Positions 1-7,913 of a stretch of DNA of 64,000 bases are shown piece by piece (the stretch's first letter is position 1; each line of letters starts with the position of its first letter). Both the position numbers and the translations under genes were made by a program. The DNA lies in the NCBI RefSeq assembly GCF_003096415.1, contig NZ_QEKH01000014.1:62001-126000 (forward strand), read 5' to 3'. Below the pieces are notes generated by a model that made no database searches, was not told the origin of the DNA, and saw nothing but the letters and a program-made list of their open reading frames with translations. Source of the stretch: Victivallis vadensis. GTDB lineage: Bacteria > Verrucomicrobiota > Lentisphaeria > Victivallales > Victivallaceae.

Positions 1-1
1 C

Positions 2-496
2 GGTTTCACCGTGATTGAGGAGCTCCGTGCCGCCGGGCTCAAGTTGCCGATCATCGTGCTCAGCGCCAAGGATTCGGTGGAAAGCAAAATCACCGGTTTG
101 GAAAAAGGCGGCGACGACTATCTGGCCAAGCCGTTTTCCATGGCGGAACTGATCGCACGGGTACACGCGCAATTACGCCGCGCCAGCTGCGCCGCGGAAA
201 CGACAGTGCTGACAGTAGAGGACCTGACCCTCGACCTGATCAGCCGCAAGGTGGTCCGGGGCGGTGAACGGATCGAGCTGCAGCCGCTGGAATACCAGCT
301 GCTCGAATATCTGATGCGCAACAAGGGGCGCGTCGTCTCCAAAAACACCATTATGGAACATGTGTGGGAATACCATTTCGACACCCGGACCAATATCGTT
401 GAATCACGGGTCTGCAGGCTGCGCGAAAAAATAGATAAGCCATTTGCACGCAAATTGATCCGTACCGTCCGGGGCTTCGGGTATGTTCTGGAGTGA
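2..496 (+). CDS. OmpR-family response regulator, 3' part (truncated by window edge)
   Basis: This is the C-terminal part of a two-component response regulator, a cytoplasmic DNA-binding transcription factor. The reading frame is open from base 2, so the true start and the phospho-acceptor Asp lie outside the window. What remains is the end of the receiver domain (IIVLSAKDS with the conserved Ser, then the conserved Lys in YLAKPF) and a full winged-helix DNA-binding domain from about residue 75 (LQPLEYQLLEYL, ending VRGFGYVLE). That layout is typical of the OmpR/PhoB class and closest in feel to CusR/QseB-type regulators. Its last 14 bases overlap the start of the histidine kinase downstream, so the two form a translationally coupled pair. 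Confidence 0.93.
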   Translation, partial: GFTVIEELRAAGLKLPIIVLSAKDSVESKITGLEKGGDDYLAKPFSMAELIARVHAQLRRASCAAETTVLTVEDLTLDLISRKVVRGGERIELQPLEYQLLEYLMRNKGRVVSKNTIMEHVWEYHFDTRTNIVESRVCRLREKIDKPFARKLIRTVRGFGYVLE

Positions 497-2123
497 CCGC
501 CCTCCTTTCCGGACGGTGAAGTTCAAAGTCGCCCTCGGCTATGCCCTGCTCTTCGCAGTTTCCACTTGTTTCTGCTTCGCCGCGGTTTATCTCTACCAGC
601 GCAACCACCTTTATAACACCATCGATCAGAAGCTGCTGACTTTCGTTCAGGAATTCGAATATGAATACCTGACCGGCGACGAGTTTGCGGCCGCTTCGGT
701 CGCCCTCAACTTCGACCAGGTGCCGCCGGACGTGTTCGCTGTGGTCGGCCAGAAAATAGCGGGTTGGAAGCCGCTGTTCGCCGCCTACCACGGTTCCCGC
801 AACCACGGCCACTATCTGCTGATCGGCACCGCCGGCAACCGGCTTCAGGAATTCATCGTCCGGTGGCCTTCGCTGACCATAGGGGTCCGGGAACTCACGC
901 TGGTCGACCGGGCCGCGGTTATGAATCATAAATTCAACAGCGAATCTTACGGAGAAGGCATAAACCAGATATTCTTCCTGCTGCTCTCCGAAAACGGCAG
1001 GGTTCTGGCCCGGTCCGACTTCCGGGAGCGGCTGCTGCCTTTTTTTACCGGACAGGACTTTGCGAAATACCGCTGTTCCCGCTGGTTTGCCACTCTCTCC
1101 GGCAAGTGCGCTCCGATCCGCGTGCTGAACCAACGGCTGATCGACGGCAATATCCTGGTCATCGGCTACAGTCTGATGGATATTCAGGAGAATCTGTCCA
1201 GCCTGGTCTTCATCTTCAATTCGATGGTGCTGCTGATGCTGCTGATCGGTTCATGGGCCGGCTGGCTGCTGGCGCGCAAATTCATCAGGGGCGTGGACCG
1301 GGTCACCTGCGCGGCGCGGAAAATCGAAGCCGGAGATTTTTCGCTGCGGGTCGGGCATGGCGATGAGGGCGAAGAGATCGACAATCTGGTCGACGCCTTC
1401 AATAACATGACAGCCAACACCGAAAAATTACTGAAGGAACTGAAAACAATCTCCGACAACATCGCCCATGATCTGCGCACTCCGATCACCCGCATCCGGG
1501 GCAAAGCCGAATTAGCCGTGCTCAATCCCGAAGACAGCTCGGAACTGGCCGGCGATGTAGCCGAAGAGTGTGCCGAAATGCTGACTATGATCAATACCAT
1601 GCTGGAGATTACTCAGACCGAATCCGGCATTGCCCAGGATGACTTTGATGATCTTGACCTGACCGCCCTCACCGCCGCGGTACTGGAACTTTTTTCCACA
1701 GTGGCCGAGGATAAGGGGATTACATTGCATCAGGAGCTTCCGGCACAACCGCTTTCCGCCTGCGGCAACAAAGTGAAATACCAGCGGCTGCTGGCCAATC
1801 TGCTGGACAACGCGATCAAATTCACTCCGTCCGGCGGTACGGTTTCCGTCCGTTTGGAACCCGGCGATTCGGAATTCACGCTCCGCATCAGCGATACCGG
1901 CTGCGGAATACCGCCGGAAGCCCGGTCTCATATTTTCGAACGATTTTACCGTTCCGATTCCAGCCGGAGCCTGCCGGGCAACGGTCTGGGGCTCAGTCTG
2001 GTCAAGGCGATCGTTTCCGTTGCCGGAGGAACCATCGAAGTGGAGAGTGAAGTCAACCGGGGAACGACTTTCCTCGTCACCCTGCCACGGTGGCGGCAAA
2101 AGACGAAGATGACGAAACTTTAA
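483..2123 (+). CDS. Sensor histidine kinase with HAMP domain
   Basis: A 546-residue membrane sensor kinase that would phosphorylate the regulator encoded just upstream. An N-terminal membrane segment (about residues 15-38) is followed by a roughly 200-residue extracytoplasmic sensor region and a second membrane segment (about 237-262). Next come a HAMP linker, a HisKA dimerisation domain with the phospho-acceptor H329 in NIAHDLRTPI, and a HATPase domain with N-box LLDNAIKFTP, G1 DTGCGIP and G2 GNGLGLSLVKAI. All catalytic boxes look intact. The start overlaps the regulator by 14 bases. The sensor region has no motif I recognise, so the stimulus is unknown. By family resemblance of the pair, metal or envelope stress is a guess only. 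Confidence 0.93.
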   Translation: MFWSDRPPFRTVKFKVALGYALLFAVSTCFCFAAVYLYQRNHLYNTIDQKLLTFVQEFEYEYLTGDEFAAASVALNFDQVPPDVFAVVGQKIAGWKPLFAAYHGSRNHGHYLLIGTAGNRLQEFIVRWPSLTIGVRELTLVDRAAVMNHKFNSESYGEGINQIFFLLLSENGRVLARSDFRERLLPFFTGQDFAKYRCSRWFATLSGKCAPIRVLNQRLIDGNILVIGYSLMDIQENLSSLVFIFNSMVLLMLLIGSWAGWLLARKFIRGVDRVTCAARKIEAGDFSLRVGHGDEGEEIDNLVDAFNNMTANTEKLLKELKTISDNIAHDLRTPITRIRGKAELAVLNPEDSSELAGDVAEECAEMLTMINTMLEITQTESGIAQDDFDDLDLTALTAAVLELFSTVAEDKGITLHQELPAQPLSACGNKVKYQRLLANLLDNAIKFTPSGGTVSVRLEPGDSEFTLRISDTGCGIPPEARSHIFERFYRSDSSRSLPGNGLGLSLVKAIVSVAGGTIEVESEVNRGTTFLVTLPRWRQKTKMTKL

Positions 2124-2195
2124 TCAAACGGCCACCTCCTGAATCTTTTTCCATGCTATATTAATGAAATAAACCAACATAGTCAAGGATAACAG

Positions 2196-3884
2196 ATGCT
2201 TTTGAAGATTTTTGATTCCAGACGCCTTCCGGTCACATTGCTGATCTTGTTTTACCTGGCAACCTATATCCTGCCGCTCGGCAGCCGTCAGATGATCCGG
2301 CCGGATGAATTCCGGTATGCGGAAATTCCCCGTGAAATGCTCGCCTCCGGCAACTGGATCACTCCGAAGCTCGTCGATGTCCGCTATTTTGAAAAACCGG
2401 CGCTGGGCTATCAACTCACCGCATTAAGCTTCAAATACTTTGGTGAAAACGCATTCGCGCTGCGCCTGCCCTCCGCGCTGGCCGTCGGCATCACCGCACT
2501 GCTGCTCTTCAGGCTGCTGAAAACAAACAGCTCCGATCCCCGTCTGCCGGTATTGGCGACCGGGATTTATCTGCTTTGCGGCCTTGTCTACGGTGTCGGC
2601 ACCTTCGCCGTGCTCGACAGCCAGCTCACGGCGGCGCTGACGCTGACCATCGGTTTCTTCTATTTCGCCTGGAGCGCGCGAACCCGGCTGGCGACCGCGG
2701 CATGGCTGGCCGCCGTCGGAGCCGCAACCGGAGCCGCTTTCCTGCTCAAGGGGCTGCTGGCTTTCGCGGTTCCGACCGTGGTGATCGTCCCCTTTCTGCT
2801 CTGGCAGAAGGAGTGGAAAAAGATTTTCGTCTATCCGTGGCTTCCTTTCGCCGCGGCCCTGCTGGTCGCATTGCCGTGGGCGCTGGCGATCCACCACCAG
2901 GAACCGGACTTCTGGCGTTACTTCATCGAGGAGGAGCACTTCAACCGTTTCACCGGCAATACCTACGACCGGGACCCGGAACCCTTCTGGTACTTTATCC
3001 CGGTCCTGCTCGGCGGTATGCTGCCGGCCGGCCTCTACTGCACCGCAGCCTGGATGGGCTGGAAACGCGAGCTGTTCCGCCGGCCGCTGTACCGTTTCCT
3101 GCTCTGCTGGGCAGTACTCCCGTTCCTGCTCTTTTCCGCCTCAAGCTGCAAGCTCGGCACCTATATTCTGCCCTGTTTCCCGCCGCTGGCCGCCCTGATC
3201 GCAGCCGGTACGCTCGAAGCCTTCCGGCTGCGCCCCGGCTCCGCCCGGAAAATTCTCGACATCACCTTCAAAAGCCTCGGCCTGCTGCTGGCCGCCCTTG
3301 CCGTGATCGCAACCGTCGGCCTGATCGTCTGGCGGTTCATTCCCGCCCTGCCCGAGCTCTACGGCAAATGGAATCTTTTCCCGTACCTGACGCTGCTGGC
3401 CTTGCTGGCGTGGGGAGTCGCACTGATACGCAGCCGCCGCTGGACGGCGCCGGTGCAGTCCGCCGTCTTTCTCTTCGGCATGGCCCCGGCGATCGTATTC
3501 GGGTTGAATGCCGTTCCGGATATCGCCCTCGGCGACAAAGCGACGGCCGTCGGCATCCGGCAGTGCCTGGAGGAAATACCGGTACGGCGCGGCGACATCA
3601 TCCTGGTTGACCGCGGCACGCTTCAGGCGACGGCCTGGCTTCTGAAACGAACCGATCTCGTGCTGATCGGCAAGCCCGGAGAACTTCAATACGGGCTGAA
3701 CAACTATCCGGAATATGCCTCACGCTGGTATAAGGAAGAGGAAACGGACAAGCTGCTCGCCGCCAGTCATCCCGGAAGCCGCTTGTTCATCACCTTGCGG
3801 AATCTCAAAAAAAAGCCGCTTCCGCCTGATTGGGCAGCCGAACAGGTCGTCACCCGCAACGGCATCAGCGTTATCCGTTTCTGA
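2196..3884 (+). CDS. ArnT/PMT-like membrane glycosyltransferase
   Basis: A 562-residue integral membrane glycosyltransferase of the dolichyl-phosphate-mannose/ArnT (GT39/GT83) type. These enzymes move a sugar from a polyprenyl-phosphate donor onto a lipid or protein on the outer face of the inner membrane. The first loop holds the family signature with the catalytic acidic residue (RPDEFRYAEIPREML and then YFEKPALGY). About eleven hydrophobic segments follow, and a short soluble C-terminal part ends the protein. An AAGGAT Shine-Dalgarno lies 5 bases before the ATG. It is 72 bases downstream of the kinase, so it may be a target of that system (lipid A or cell-envelope modification), but this is inference. 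Confidence 0.88.
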   Translation: MLLKIFDSRRLPVTLLILFYLATYILPLGSRQMIRPDEFRYAEIPREMLASGNWITPKLVDVRYFEKPALGYQLTALSFKYFGENAFALRLPSALAVGITALLLFRLLKTNSSDPRLPVLATGIYLLCGLVYGVGTFAVLDSQLTAALTLTIGFFYFAWSARTRLATAAWLAAVGAATGAAFLLKGLLAFAVPTVVIVPFLLWQKEWKKIFVYPWLPFAAALLVALPWALAIHHQEPDFWRYFIEEEHFNRFTGNTYDRDPEPFWYFIPVLLGGMLPAGLYCTAAWMGWKRELFRRPLYRFLLCWAVLPFLLFSASSCKLGTYILPCFPPLAALIAAGTLEAFRLRPGSARKILDITFKSLGLLLAALAVIATVGLIVWRFIPALPELYGKWNLFPYLTLLALLAWGVALIRSRRWTAPVQSAVFLFGMAPAIVFGLNAVPDIALGDKATAVGIRQCLEEIPVRRGDIILVDRGTLQATAWLLKRTDLVLIGKPGELQYGLNNYPEYASRWYKEEETDKLLAASHPGSRLFITLRNLKKKPLPPDWAAEQVVTRNGISVIRF

Positions 3885-4032
3885 TACGCGAAACGCCCCC
3901 GGTCATTTTGCCCCTTTTACGGATATCAAGTGTTCTGAAATATCTGTTCCGAGGCTGGAATTTCGGAGAAACCGCGTTGTTCTAATCGCATATCCTGCAG
4001 TTTTTTCCGGACGGCTCCGCCGGTCCGCGTTG
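3885..4032. other. Intergenic gap between convergent genes, no gene seen
   Basis: The 148 bases separate the ends of the convergent glycosyltransferase and cation exporter genes. I see no strong hairpin followed by a T-run and no plausible open frame. Confidence 0.5.
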
Positions 4033-5202
4033 TCAGACAAAGGTATTCTCCACCACCGGCGAGACCTTCACTCCGGGATCGCGTTCCCGCAGGATCGTCT
4101 GTATCCGCTCACGCAACTCCCGGTTGCTCAGCGCATAATTGCGCGGCACCAGCAGATTGAAGCGCAGATGCCGGCAATGCGCCGTTTTCGCCATCCGGAA
4201 GTCATAGACCCGGAACCGCGGGTCGATCGATTCTGCGGCGTTCACCGTCGCCAGCCGCCACGACTTGTATTCGGGGTCGTCGCGGTCGAACGGATCGCAA
4301 TGCAAAGTGAGCTGGACCGGCAGCGCCAGCGCCACCTCCCGCTCCGTCCGTTCCAGCGAATCGTGAATCTTCACCGGATCGCAGTCGGAATTCACCTCGG
4401 CGTGGGCAGTTGCAAAATACCGGCCGGGACCGTAGTTGTGCAGGATCAGGTCATGAACGCCGCAGATGTCGGGATTTTCCAGCATCTTGCGCTCCAACTC
4501 CTCGACCAGTTGGCGGTCCGGGCACTCGCCCAGCAGCGGATTGACCGTGTCCCGCACCACCTTGATGCCGCCGAGAATGATCAGCACCGCCACCGCGACA
4601 CCCGCGTAACCGTCCGCCGGGAAGCTGGTGAAACGCGACACCGCCGCCGACGCCAGCACCACGGAGGTGGTCAGAATATCGCTCAGGCTGTCGAACGCCG
4701 TCGCCTGCAGCACGGTGGAGTCGATCTTTTTCCCCAGTTTGCGGTTGAAGAGGAACATCCAGAACTTCACCGGAATCGCCAGCGCGACCGCCAGCATCCC
4801 CCAGTTGGAAACCACCGTTTCAACCGGGTGAAAAATCCGCTCCGCCGCACTCTTGAAGAAGTCGATGCCGACCGCGATGATGATTACCGCGATCACCAGC
4901 CCGGCCACATATTCGAGCCTGCCGTGGCCGAAGGGATGTTCATCGTCGGCCGGTTTGGCCGCCATCCGGAAGCCGATCAGGGCCACCACCGAAGAACCGG
5001 CGTCAGAGAGGTTGTTCACCGCGTCGGCCAGCACCGCAATGCTGCCGGAAATCAGCCCGACCGTCATCTTCGCGGCGAACAGCGCCACATTGCAGGCGAC
5101 ACCGACCATTCCGCCCAGTTCGCCGTATGCCTGGCGCACTTTCAGATTGCCGGTATTCTCCGGTTCTTTCACAAACATCCTGACCAGAAACTCGGTAAAC
5201 AT
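4033..5202 (-). CDS. Cation diffusion facilitator (CDF) family transporter
   Basis: A 389-residue inner-membrane exporter of divalent cations (zinc, cobalt, iron or manganese) driven by proton exchange. The metal-site motifs are visible: NNLSDAGSS in the second membrane helix and DEHPFGHGRLEY after it, then four more hydrophobic helices. A cytoplasmic C-terminal domain of about 100 residues is followed by a further C-terminal extension of roughly 80 residues ending in VSPVVENTFV. I place the start at the ATG at 5202 because GGAGAGAAGAG lies just upstream. A longer reading to 5262 would run through a terminator hairpin. The metal specificity cannot be read from the sequence. Confidence 0.9.
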   Translation of the reverse strand: MFTEFLVRMFVKEPENTGNLKVRQAYGELGGMVGVACNVALFAAKMTVGLISGSIAVLADAVNNLSDAGSSVVALIGFRMAAKPADDEHPFGHGRLEYVAGLVIAVIIIAVGIDFFKSAAERIFHPVETVVSNWGMLAVALAIPVKFWMFLFNRKLGKKIDSTVLQATAFDSLSDILTTSVVLASAAVSRFTSFPADGYAGVAVAVLIILGGIKVVRDTVNPLLGECPDRQLVEELERKMLENPDICGVHDLILHNYGPGRYFATAHAEVNSDCDPVKIHDSLERTEREVALALPVQLTLHCDPFDRDDPEYKSWRLATVNAAESIDPRFRVYDFRMAKTAHCRHLRFNLLVPRNYALSNRELRERIQTILRERDPGVKVSPVVENTFV

Positions 5203-5221
5203 CTCTTCTCTCCGGTTACAC

Positions 5222-5259
5222 AAAAATCCGGCGCGGTTCCCGATGGGGCCTGCGCCGGA
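5222..5259 (-). terminator. Rho-independent terminator after the alcohol dehydrogenase
   Basis: Read on the minus strand, an 8-bp perfect stem TCCGGCGC/GCGCCGGA (5259-5252 and 5234-5227) encloses a 17-base partly paired loop and is followed at once by TTTTT (5226-5222). It lies 25 bases after the dehydrogenase stop codon and just before the start of the CDF gene, so it should separate the two transcripts or allow limited read-through. Confidence 0.8.
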
Positions 5260-5283
5260 CAATGGATCAAAAGACGGATCGCG

Positions 5284-6390
5284 TTATTCGACGACCACCG
5301 CGACCTTGATGCCCTTCATATTCACGTTGACCTCCAGCGCCTCCTGGATGTTCTCCAGCGGGATGTGGTGGGTCACGAGCTTTTCCATCGGCAGGCCGAT
5401 TCCGGCCGCGCGGCGCAGGAACGCGAACGCGATCGGATAATCCTGCGGCGAATAGACCCAAGAACCGACCGCGGTGACCTCCTTGTTGCAGAGGTCGTAG
5501 TGCGGATCGATCGTGCAGGTGCCGCTCGGCAGGAAGAAGCCGACTTCGCAGAGACCGCCGCCGCGGCGGACCATCTTCCACGCATTCGCGGCCGCCGCCG
5601 GAACGCCGGTGCACTGAAACACAAATCCGGCGCCGAGGCCGTCGGTATCCTTCTTCACTTCCTCAAGCATATCCTCGAACTTCGCATATTTGGTGAAGTT
5701 GAAGGTATGGGTCGCGCCCATCTCTCCGGCGAGTTCGAGGCGGTTGTCGTTGCCGTCCACCGCGATGATATTGTCGATGCCCATCGTGCGCAGCACCGCC
5801 AGCACCATCAGTCCGATCGGGCCGCAACCCTGCACCAGAACCTTGGTGTTGAAGTTCAGCAACCCGGTGGTCTTGGCGCGCTCGACCGCATGGACCGCAA
5901 CCGCCGCCGGTTCGATCAGCATGCGCTGGTCGAGGGAAAGACCGTTCACCACGAAGAAAGTCGAATTCGGACGGATTTTCAAATACTCGGCATAGTAGCC
6001 GTTCAGGTGGGTATCGTCGTCCGGGAACAGGCCGTACACGCCGCAATGCTCGCAGAGGTTGGTGCGCGCCGGAGTATTCTGACAGGCGCTGCACTGGCCG
6101 CACGGGATCACGCAGGTCACGATCCGGTCGCCGACCTTGACCGGAAGACCGGCGGAGTCATGGGTGATGTTCTTGCCGAGCACTTCGATCACGCCCGAAC
6201 CTTCATGACCGAGCACCACTGGGCAGAGACCGAAAGGATCGCGTTTGTATTCATGGCCGTCGGTGCCGCAGACGCCGCACCCTTCCACCTTGACCAGCAT
6301 CTCATCGTCGCCGATCGGCGGAATCGGGAATTCCTTGATTTCAAATTTGCCGGGAGCGACCAGCACCGCAGCTTTCGCCATCTTTGCCAT
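5284..6390 (-). CDS. Zinc-dependent alcohol/polyol dehydrogenase
   Basis: A 368-residue cytoplasmic medium-chain dehydrogenase that oxidises an alcohol or polyol with NAD(P)+. The catalytic zinc ligand is C41 in GVCGTDGHE, with the GHEGSG motif after it. A structural-zinc lobe has four cysteines in PCGQCSACQNTPARTNLC, and the Rossmann fold shows GCGPIGLMVLAV. This arrangement fits the sorbitol/threonine/butanediol dehydrogenase group, but the substrate cannot be fixed. An AAGAGGTG ribosome site precedes the ATG. It stands alone between a long AT-richer intergenic region and a strong terminator. Confidence 0.9.
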   Translation of the reverse strand: MAKMAKAAVLVAPGKFEIKEFPIPPIGDDEMLVKVEGCGVCGTDGHEYKRDPFGLCPVVLGHEGSGVIEVLGKNITHDSAGLPVKVGDRIVTCVIPCGQCSACQNTPARTNLCEHCGVYGLFPDDDTHLNGYYAEYLKIRPNSTFFVVNGLSLDQRMLIEPAAVAVHAVERAKTTGLLNFNTKVLVQGCGPIGLMVLAVLRTMGIDNIIAVDGNDNRLELAGEMGATHTFNFTKYAKFEDMLEEVKKDTDGLGAGFVFQCTGVPAAAANAWKMVRRGGGLCEVGFFLPSGTCTIDPHYDLCNKEVTAVGSWVYSPQDYPIAFAFLRRAAGIGLPMEKLVTHHIPLENIQEALEVNVNMKGIKVAVVVE

Positions 6391-6776
6391 GATTACACCT
6401 CTTTACTGATGGGTTGCCCGGATCGGCGGAGCCGTCCGGAAAACTGTAGGATATACGATTAAGATAACGCGATTTTCCCAAAATTCCAGCCCCCGGAACA
6501 AATATTTTAGAAATCCGGAATGAAAATATCTTTTCATCCTCCATCTGTATCTTTTTCTCTGCAATTCCGGCAAAACGGTTACATCCCCCCATTTTCCCGA
6601 TTGGCCTTTTCACTATCCCCGCTGCGAAATCCACCGGTTTCGATACAGTCGCTCCATGAAAAATCAATTTTCCTGGGAATTACCTCTTGCGTTTTGACAT
6701 GAAATATTGTATAATTACATTGTGACTGTGTCAGATTATCACTTTTTGTTTCACCTAACAGGAAAGGATCGGTTTT
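6391..6776. other. Divergent intergenic region with a promoter for the esterase gene
   Basis: These 386 bases separate the dehydrogenase and the SGNH esterase, which point away from each other. I see no convincing gene. The right half is AT-rich and holds the promoter listed at 6687-6715 and the conserved block upstream of it. Confidence 0.6.
6656..6723 (+). promoter_or_regulatory. Promoter with conserved upstream block, esterase gene
   Basis: TTGCGT (6687-6692) and TATAAT (6710-6715) are separated by 17 bases. The 30 bases before the -35 box (GAAAAATCAATTTTCCTGGG...) closely match those before the promoter at 54705-54733, which serves another secreted-protein gene. The match suggests a shared regulator or upstream element. 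Confidence 0.65.
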
Positions 6777-7895
6777 ATGAAACTCAACTGGCTGTTTTCC
6801 CTCGCAATGCTGTCCGGCTGCCTGACGGCGGCGGAACTGAAGGTCCGGAATCTGGATTTCTCCGAAGGGGAAAAACACTGGCGGAATGCCTACCCGGATG
6901 TCGTTCAGACCGGATTGGAGGACGGCAAACTCAAGATGACCGTCCTCAAGGAAAAGGGCTCGCACGGCGCATTCGTCCAGTACTTCGCCGCCGCGCCGCA
7001 CACGAAGCTGGTGTTCAGCGCCGACGTGGAAAGCGATCAGCCCGGCATCGCCTACCTCAACGTCAAGCTGAACAAGGACAAACAGGAGTTCGCCTCGCTG
7101 AATTCTCCGACCGCCCCCGGCGGCAGGCAGCGGCTTGAACTCTTCTTCGACACCGGCGACGCCGATGCGATGGCTGTATTATGCCGGGTTCAGCCGATGG
7201 CCGGAGCCGTCGGCAAAAACGTCGTCTTCAGCAACCTCGCCCTGAAGCCGGACACCACGCGCAAAATTTTCATCGCCGGGGATTCCACGGTCGAAAACTG
7301 GAACCGCTCGGGAGACCGGGCCGGCTGGGGGCAGATGCTTCAGAAATTCTGCCCTCCCGATGTGCGGGTCATCAACCTCGCGGTCGGCGGGCGCAGCACC
7401 AGAAGTTTCGTCGCTGAAAAACGGTGGGAGAAGCTTCTGGCGCAGCTCTCGCCCGGCGATCTCGTGCTGATCCAGTTCGGCCACAACGACCAGAAGAAGG
7501 ATTCCCCCGAACGCTACGCTCCGGCCGACGGCAGCTATCAGGAGTACCTGAAGCGTTTCATCGCCGACGTGCGCGAACGCAGGGGCGAAGTCGTCCTCTG
7601 CACTCCGGTCGCCCGGCGCATCTTCGACGGCGCGAAAGTCCGCAACACCCTCGGCGGCTATCCCGAAGCGGTCCGCAAGGTCGGCGCCGAAACCGGCACT
7701 CCGGTGATCGATCTCTACAACGCCACCGTCGCGGCGCTGGAAAAGTACGGCCCGGAAAAGAGCGCCGAACTCTTCTATGTCACGCCCGAACAGCAGCCCG
7801 ACCGCACCCACTTCAACCGCGCCGGCGCCGAACTCGTCGCCGGAGAAGTCGCCCGCGCGCTCAAGGAGAAGCAGCTCCCCGCTCCCCGGGAATAG
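6777..7895 (+). CDS. Secreted SGNH hydrolase, rhamnogalacturonan-acetylesterase-like
   Basis: A 372-residue exported esterase that would remove acetyl groups from plant or host polysaccharide. The N-terminus is a signal peptide with LSGC at residues 12-15, so it may be a lipoprotein, although cleavage after TAA by signal peptidase I is also possible. Residues about 20-155 form a beta-rich, carbohydrate-binding-like domain. The SGNH domain follows with all four blocks: GDST with nucleophile S170, VGGRS, GHND with N237, and DRTHF with D342 and H345. It matches the CE12 family layout. The gene is monocistronic and its promoter has a near copy at 54.7 kb. Confidence 0.87.
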   Translation: MKLNWLFSLAMLSGCLTAAELKVRNLDFSEGEKHWRNAYPDVVQTGLEDGKLKMTVLKEKGSHGAFVQYFAAAPHTKLVFSADVESDQPGIAYLNVKLNKDKQEFASLNSPTAPGGRQRLELFFDTGDADAMAVLCRVQPMAGAVGKNVVFSNLALKPDTTRKIFIAGDSTVENWNRSGDRAGWGQMLQKFCPPDVRVINLAVGGRSTRSFVAEKRWEKLLAQLSPGDLVLIQFGHNDQKKDSPERYAPADGSYQEYLKRFIADVRERRGEVVLCTPVARRIFDGAKVRNTLGGYPEAVRKVGAETGTPVIDLYNATVAALEKYGPEKSAELFYVTPEQQPDRTHFNRAGAELVAGEVARALKEKQLPAPRE

Positions 7896-7913
7896 GGACG
7901 CCGCTTCGCGAAG

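Noticed and set aside
3715-6462. A 915-codon open frame on the plus strand
   Set aside because: It lies antisense to the CDF and dehydrogenase genes, both of which have clear family motifs; its translation is rich in Arg, His and Gln with no domain. High GC makes such antisense frames common.
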